Shown here: in pieces, positions 58,734 through 64,000 of the stretch
How positions within the stretch are numbered: position 1 is the first letter of the stretch
Layout of the letters: each line of letters begins with the position of its first letter
Assembly: GCA_000507305.1 (NCBI GenBank)
Contig: DF239342.1
Location: forward strand, 155,292 to 219,291
From: Breviolum minutum Mf 1.05b.01
Lineage: Eukaryota > Sar > Dinophyceae > Suessiales > Symbiodiniaceae
DNA: 64,000 nt
Direction: 5' to 3'
Position numbers and translations under genes: made by a program
The notes under the pieces: model-generated
What the model was told of the DNA's origin: nothing
The model's database searches: none
What the model saw: the letters and a program-made list of their open reading frames with translations, nothing else

Positions 58734-58841
58734 GTACTCCCGCGAAAAACAAACATGGCAATGGAAACTCCGCCATTTGAAGATGTATTTCCTATTGAAC
58801 ATGCGAATTTTCCACCCTGTCATGTTAGTTGTCGGGAGTCT
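58734..58841. mobile_element. introner, family G
   Basis: ACTCCCGCGAAAAACAAACAT left and CATGTTAGTTGTCGGGAGT right. The core GAAGATGTATTTCCTATTGA is shared with 574 and 42211. Confidence 0.7.
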
Positions 58842-58851
58842 ATTTTCTCAG

Positions 58852-58987
58852 TCGCTTGAAATCTGTGAAGATTTCAACATCACTTTGTTTGAGAGCAACC
58901 CCGAGGCACTGTGCCTGAACATACAGCTACACCTTGTCCTAGGGTTGTTGATGACTACCGCACTGGTTGCTGTCTCAGTTTCTTGCA
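58852..58987 (+). CDS. exon with a transmembrane segment
   Basis: Acceptor TATTTTCTCAG, reading SLEICEDFNITLFESNPEAL, then HLVLGLLMTTALVAVSVSC, a 19-residue hydrophobic span preceded by an N-x-T site. Donor GTTTTT. Suggests a single-pass membrane anchor of the 56-61 kb gene. Confidence 0.6.
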
Positions 58988-59490
58988 GGTTTTTTTTCCC
59001 ATCTTTTCACAACTTATCGCTAAACGAAAGCTGTATTCCATGGTGTATTTACCCTCCAAAAAGAATCAACATATCCCCTCCCATGCAGCCGCCACTTTTC
59101 AGTCGATCATTTTTCCGTTCACTTCCCGTGAGTTCGGTGAGATATTTGTTACCCGTAGTTTGTCCTGGAGGGTCTATGTATTCATTGATTCCAAGAAATC
59201 TCCAACAGGGTTCCACTGAACGGACCCCTAAACCTGGGTATTTAATAGCTCTAGTAACTATAGTAACCTTCTTAGGGGGGTCCGTTGGGATAAGGTCCCA
59301 TTCACCACTTCCTTCAAAAGATTCATCAAGCCCAAAAAACCGAGATCCAGAGCATGCTACATCGATTTTGCTGGAGGCTGGCTGTGCAAAAATGGTTGAT
59401 TTGAGACCCAGGGACCGATACATACAATGATGATTCTGACATTTTAATTTTGATTTTTCTTAATCATGGGCTTGATATCTGATTCACCAG

Positions 59491-59683
59491 ATGCTACTGG
59501 CAGATGAAGCAGTCTCCTGAAAAACTGCGCATCGCCATTTTTGGGTGCAGCTCACGCTCCCTGCAGCTCACGCAAACCAACCAGCATTTCATGGTTCATG
59601 TCACGGACGTGGGTTTTGTTGCCAACCACAGCTCCTGTGGAAGAAATCCCGAACGACAGCTTTTGGGGGTGAAACTTTTTTAA
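59491..59683 (+). CDS. exon, soluble Cys-containing segment
   Basis: Acceptor TGATTCACCAG, reading CYWQMKQSPEKLRIAIFGCS then HFMVHVTDVGFVANHSSCGR to TAA 59681-59683. A GTGAAA donor lies just before the stop. Confidence 0.55.
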
Positions 59684-59960
59684 GTGACAGGAAACCAGCT
59701 CGACAGATTCTACTGCTGGCTTTCAAAGTTGGGGAACCTTGGAAAACTCGGGTGTAGATGAACGAATGAACGGATTGATTGAAACAAATTTGAAGCTTCA
59801 TTGTTTTCGTAGGTTTCATTTCAGTTTAGTTAAGTTTCATTTATTTGAGATATGTGAAATCATGTGATACATGAAGAATAAAAAACCAGAAGTTTCGTGT
59901 GGGAAACTTTTCCTTAGCAACGAATTATTAGGCCCCCAAACAGTTTGGTGATTTTGCAAG

Positions 59961-60101
59961 GTACATCTCGAGTCCGTTGTCGCATTCCAGAGACGTCAGC
60001 ATTGGGAATATGGCAGGCCAAAGCTTCAACTCAGCTGTTTCGAATCCACCAAGCATCTGAACATGACCTCGTTAGCTTGTTACAAAACAACCCCATACTT
60101 G
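59961..60101 (+). CDS. internal exon (unknown)
   Basis: Acceptor GATTTTGCAAG, reading TSRVRCRIPETSALGIWQAK then EHDLVSLLQNNPIL, donor GTGAGT. R-C-x-I-P resembles an IPT/TIG edge. A second frame is open but shorter. Confidence 0.55.
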
Positions 60102-60363
60102 GTGAGTGGAGGTGTTCCAGGAGTCAACAAGGTGATCTCAGTAACTCTGAGGTTTTGTGTTTGTGGAAATTCAAACAGGTTGGTGTACTGAACTATGATT
60201 CTCTCTTCGCGGTGGCTCAGAACTTCGTTCCCTTTGAGGTGCTTTGACATCCCAGATGTGTCGTAGGATTCGTGCAGATTTTTGTTGGATGAAGCAAAAA
60301 GGCAAAGATTGAGAATCTTAAGAAAAGGCTATATGTAATCTCTATATACATATTAATATACAT

Positions 60364-60416
60364 GTCAATAAATTATGCATATATATATATATATTATAAT
60401 ATAATATATATATAGA
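60364..60416. repeat. (TA)n microsatellite
   Basis: Nearly continuous TA/AT dinucleotides. Confidence 0.85.
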
Positions 60417-60487
60417 TATCATCATTCAACATTCAGCCTGAGTTTGTCAAACACTCCAGTTGAATTCGTTGAATGTGGGGTTTGTAG

Positions 60488-60636
60488 GTTTTGCAAAAGT
60501 CGATTGTTGGCAGAGTGTCGCCAAATGCCACAGCTCTTGGAAGCAACACACCGCTTGTACTGCAGCAGTCTCAGCATTTGCTGCATTTTGTTTGCAAATC
60601 AAACGAACGACGTTGAAAGATTTGCGAAGCCGCAGA
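60488..60636 (+). CDS. internal exon with a possible membrane helix
   Basis: Acceptor GGGGTTTGTAG, reading FAKVDCWQSVAKCHSSWKQH then TACTAAVSAFAAFCLQI followed by basic KRTTLKDLRSRR, donor GTCATG. Hydrophobic-then-basic order suits a membrane exit with cytosolic stop-transfer. Confidence 0.55.
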
Positions 60637-60809
60637 GTCATGCACTTAGTGACTTAGTGACACAAACTCTGATGCACTAGTTTGCACAGTATCTAAGTAA
60701 TCTAAGTCGTTTCAAACAAGGCTTCTACACATTTGAACATTTTTCACCTCGTTCGGTGTTTTTTTTGCCCGAACGACAACGAACGACAACGTCATGTAGT
60801 CAACCAAAG

Positions 60810-60935
60810 GTATGGTGGACCTTTGGGAAGTTTGTTGCGAGAGACACAAGATTCCAGGCGATAAAATCCTTGGGGAGATGCCCGGAGATCGAGTTTTTAG
60901 TTGAAGCAGATTTTCTCGGAGGGAGAGGAAATCTC
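60810..60935 (+). CDS. internal exon, cytosolic-type
   Basis: Acceptor GTCAACCAAAG in phase 0, reading VWWTFGKFVARDTRFQAIKS then CPEIEFLVEADFLGG. Right edge approximate. Confidence 0.5.
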
Positions 60936-61176
60936 AACAAAAAAAACTTCTCTGCCGAAAGAGATCTTCGGAAAAGATATGTGTTTTTTTTTCAATCCAA
61001 CTCCGAGAAGAATTTGCCAAGAGAATCATTAATCATTTTCTTTCTAGACAAAAAAACGCCAAAAAACAACTTGTTGGAGTAAGAGCTATTTAGATACCAT
61101 AGTTTTTTTCTGTGAAACGACTTTTTGGAGAACAGATGATTTTTCATTCCGAAACGACGAAAATATCGACCTGCAG

Positions 61177-61282
61177 ATGCATCTTCCAACCTGATGGATT
61201 TGATGGAGAAGCTGAATCAACTCCATGGGTTTGGGAAGCCAAAACCAACGACGAGTTCGACGATTTTTTTGGGGATGGATGA
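61177..61282 (+). CDS. terminal exon, acidic C-terminus
   Basis: Acceptor CGACCTGCAG, reading CIFQPDGFDGEAESTPWVWE then AKTNDEFDDFFGDG to TGA 61280-61282. Clear end of the gene in 56-61 kb. Confidence 0.6.
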
Positions 61283-61419
61283 AAATTTGGGATCTTTAAA
61301 TGGAAAGGAACGAACACGAAACATCTAAAATTATATTTTGAAAATATTGGATCATTGATACGCATAGTTTAGATTATAGATATAGTATGTATGATATAGT
61401 ATGTATGTACCAGCAACTT

Positions 61420-62045
61420 CCAAAGGGTGTCGCTATGGTTTTGAAATCATGGTTTCTTAAGGGGTGTCGCTATGGCACCCGTTAGCCAACATGGAGAATC
61501 CCTCCAATAATTGTATATACGCAAACTTGAAATGATGTAATTTGATCACCAAACCATCGCATATATAGTGAAACGACTATCGCTTGAGGCCAGGGTCAAA
61601 TTCAAGAGAATTGAAAGAAAACATGAACATCAAAATATGGCTTCACAGCGACACGAAATGACACGAATTGACACGTTTGCATAGGTACCCAACACCACCC
61701 GACACGTTTTAAGGAGTGCCACTACGCCACCCCTTAAGCCTAAGGGGTGCCACTGTGGCACCCGTGGCAACTGTTCCAAACACCACCCGACACGGAATGA
61801 CACGAATTGACACGGTCACTTTTGATCATATTTTCATGTTTTTCAAGCCATGCAATTTACAAGAAAAAAACACATTGTAAGAAACCTGAAAGCAAGTTGC
61901 ACCTATTGTGGGCTTCAAATGAGATTGAAAGGAATCAAGGGAAAAATGACCAAAAACCAGTTTCGCAACAACTCAAAAATTAAGGGGTGTCGCTATGATG
62001 CAAGTGCTAAAGGGTGCCACTATGGCACCCGTTCGAAGCCCCTGG
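61420..62045. repeat. cluster of AAGGGGTGTCGCTATGGCACC and GACACGAAATGACACGAATT repeats
   Basis: The first unit recurs at about 61421, 61459, 61712 (inverted pair), 61741, 61981 and 62010. The second recurs at 61657 and 61793. No gene in this stretch. Confidence 0.75.
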
Positions 62046-62155
62046 TATGTATGTATGTGGGTAACATATTTTTTCCTAGGTGCCGCGAGAACAATTCACA
62101 GGAAGATAGAAAGAACGGGAACCAAACACATCCCTAACCTGGGGCATTTGTTTTG

Positions 62156-62400
62156 ATATCAAAGTCAATTCCGAAAGGATTTTGGTGGGCCAAGTTACAC
62201 TTTGAGGTCTTGGACAGTCAGCGCGTAGCCTGCTTTCCACCATCTATTCCTGGTCTTCAAGAAGGACGTAAGGCTGGATGTTGCAGAAGAGGTATTAAGA
62301 TGCATCAAGTAAGGAAGCAACATTTACCACAGAGACCAGCATATTGGGAGAAGTTTGATGGAAGTCAACTTGTGGCGGTTGTTGTTGCAGCACGAAAAAA
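62156..62400 (+). CDS. exon region of a downstream gene
   Basis: Reads IPKGFWWAKLHFEVLDSQRV then QVRKQHLPQRPAYWEKFDG. Several frames compete; exon edges not resolved. Confidence 0.35.
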
Positions 62401-62410
62401 AACAGCCACG

Positions 62411-62700
62411 TGAATGGCAGGTGAAGATCACCTTGAAGATCCATGGTACTTCCTTACCCTCGGAGGTTCGGCGGTTTTTCCATCCCATGGATTTTTGCAA
62501 CTTGAAGCCCGTTGAGTTTTTGGATTCAGGCATCCTTCATGCTGTACCCTCAACGACAAGTCTTTACCGTCCCTTTGGGAGGTGCAAAATTCTACTTAAG
62601 ACATTGCGTGGTGACTTGTGTCAAATTCCGGTTTCGGAATTTGGGAGTGTGTTACATTACTGTACTGCACATGTTATTTTGTTACAAAAGATATAAATCC
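62411..62700 (+). CDS. exon region, three competing frames
   Basis: Candidates are EDHLEDPWYFLTLGGSAVFP, EWQVKITLKIHGTSLPSEVR and QRQVFTVPLGGAKFYLRHCV. All lie on the + strand, which supports coding here but not which frame. Confidence 0.4.
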
Positions 62701-62896
62701 ATACTCAATGAGTTTTTTCGTCTCAAGAGTATTCGATAGTTCTAGTTTTGCAAAATGATGAACCTGCAATTAAGATCAATTCTTCATAACAAAATCACTA
62801 TATCATACTATATCATAGTATCTAGACAACGATCTTCAACGGGTCCTTCTCCATGATGACATATCTTCCCTGTGACGGCATGGCATCATTTCGCAG

Positions 62897-62943
62897 GAGA
62901 GACCACTTCGTCAAACGTGAAGGTGCAGGTCGATCCCTCAATT
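62897..62943 (+). CDS. short exon, beta strand type
   Basis: Acceptor CATTTCGCAG, reading ETTSSNVKVQVDPSI, donor GTCTGA. Similar in style to the next exon (GSVEVEVQPSG). Confidence 0.4.
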
Positions 62944-63570
62944 GTCTGACATGGGCAAATGATCCAGCAATGAAAAACCGGAAAACCTGAGGTCTTACTT
63001 GGCCAATGGCTAAACTTTAAACCTTTTTGGGATTATATACAATTACATATATTTAGTAGGGAAAATAAAGTTCAAACTTCTATTTCAGGGTCCATTGGCT
63101 AAGTGAGAGGATATTTTCTGTTTTACATTTTTTTTTAAATTCGTCAATATTGAACAATCTGAAACCGTTTGATTCATATTCTTCATCATATTTTTGAATC
63201 CATCGGTTCCAAGCTTGGGTCTGAGGTTGGTCTTGTTGGTCAGGACTGAAGTTTTTCCACGGCTGAATTGAAACTTATCGATGGAATGCTGTTTATCAAG
63301 TCTCCGACTGTTGGATATGATGACTGGGTTTGACTGGTGCGAATGGAAGGGAGCAACTGATGATAGCGAGCGATTGGGGTACTGTATCTAAAATCACGAA
63401 CCATGATTAGGGAGCGATTTGGAGTTACCCCCAGGTTTCTAAGCACATCTTGGACAAGGGTTTAACACATTTTCACAAGGCTGAGATTGAGTTTTATTGT
63501 GAAATTTCTCTTCCAAGCTGGATGTAATCATGACATGATTCGGCAATGATTGGCCGTTGCCCAAATTTTC

Positions 63571-63722
63571 GAGGAGGTAAACATGTCGACTCTGCCTGTG
63601 AAACTTCTAGCACAAAACACCCAGTTCCAAGGGCACGTCTTGCTGGCAAGCTTTGTTTGAAACGCCCCAACACAAAAGGGCCAACAAAAACTGGTTCAGT
63701 TGAAGTTGAGGTTCAACCTTCA
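63571..63722 (+). CDS. internal exon, extracellular beta-type
   Basis: Reads GKHVDSACETSSTKHPVPRA, then KGPTKTGSVEVEVQPSG, donor GTTTGT. Alternating V-E-V-E-V and a single Cys resemble an IPT/TIG edge strand. Confidence 0.45.
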
Positions 63723-63807
63723 GGTTTGTGTTCAAAGTAGATAGCCACTCCCCAACTTCAGTGGCGAAAAGTTTGAGAGCGGCGGTGTTGTTTTTTCTAA
63801 AGACTGA

Positions 63808-63866
63808 TGGGAGTGGCGGCGCTGTTGCGCCATCGATCTTTTCCAGGTGGTATAGTATATTTGTGA
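63808..63866. repeat. dispersed repeat N, copy 2
   Basis: GGGAGTGGCGGCGCTG, TTGCGCCATCGATC and TTTTCCAGGTGGTATA match 3318-3372. Confidence 0.55.
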
Positions 63867-64000
63867 TATATGTTTTAGTAGTGATATGCCTTGGGGGTAG
63901 GTTCGTTGCTCTGATTTCCCCCCAATATATTTCATCACTACATAGGGGCATTTTTTCACCAAAATAATTTTAACATTCTTATTTCCATATTTTGCCCCAA

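Noticed and set aside
58354-58776. 140-codon minus-strand frame at 58.4-58.8 kb
   Set aside because: It begins in a K repeat and ends in a G introner; no splice or family evidence.
1-64000. tRNA, rRNA, CRISPR array, bacterial promoters or a virus-derived gene
   Set aside because: No cloverleaf with a TTCGANNC-type arm, no rRNA-like conserved blocks, no regular spacer array and no recognisable viral or reverse-transcriptase motifs were seen by eye.

Overview
The window looks like nuclear DNA of a dinoflagellate, most likely a Symbiodiniaceae-type alga. The grounds are: (1) convincing coding sequence lies almost only on the + strand, as expected from the unidirectional gene arrays of these genomes; (2) genes are cut into exons of about 50-250 bp, and some introns have no possible GT donor and need GA or GC; (3) a 94-bp satellite at 54.0-54.36 kb resembles repeat-derived peptides I remember from Symbiodiniaceae gene predictions; (4) a degenerate dinoflagellate spliced-leader-like sequence lies at 5794-5815; (5) a single-domain voltage-gated channel of alveolate type is present. 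No rRNA, tRNA, CRISPR array or bacterial-style operon was seen.

Layout. 1-6.8 kb: ends of one or more + strand genes (stops near 1965, 4646, 6164, 6823), last exons basic or coiled-coil. 7-9.6 kb: repeat-rich, no confident exon. 9.6-29.6 kb: many short + strand exons of one or more secreted or surface proteins; several have the G-x-N/H-F plus Cys look of IPT/TIG (immunoglobulin-like) domains. 30.6-38.6 kb: the best-supported gene, a single-domain voltage-gated cation channel (S1-S6, pore motif TLDSW, degenerate EF-hand pair, basic coiled tail), in at least eleven exons. 39.5-40.5 kb: a short basic protein. 41.9-52.6 kb: a second IPT/TIG-like gene, stop at 52598. 53.5-55.1 kb: a gene end, then the satellite and a 750-bp tetranucleotide tract. 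56-61.3 kb: exons of a third surface-type gene with transmembrane segments and an acidic C-terminus. 62.1-63.8 kb: exons of a further gene running off the window.

The striking content is the intron-making system. About seventy short elements (mostly 90-170 bp) from about ten families are scattered through the window. Each has terminal inverted repeats, and the copies are diverged. In several places the element edges coincide with exon edges: removing the element with GT...AG at its own tips joins two open reading frames in phase. The clearest cases are 16470-16619, 26257-26355, 29428-29526, 43028-43179, 48430-48537 and 51129-51224. These are introners, short non-autonomous transposon-like units that become introns. 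Different families sit head to tail or inside one another, so single introns can be stacks of elements.

All exon calls come from reading by eye: acceptor and donor matches, phase agreement and protein-like composition. Gene boundaries outside the channel are uncertain, exon sets are incomplete, and alternative frames are noted where they compete.
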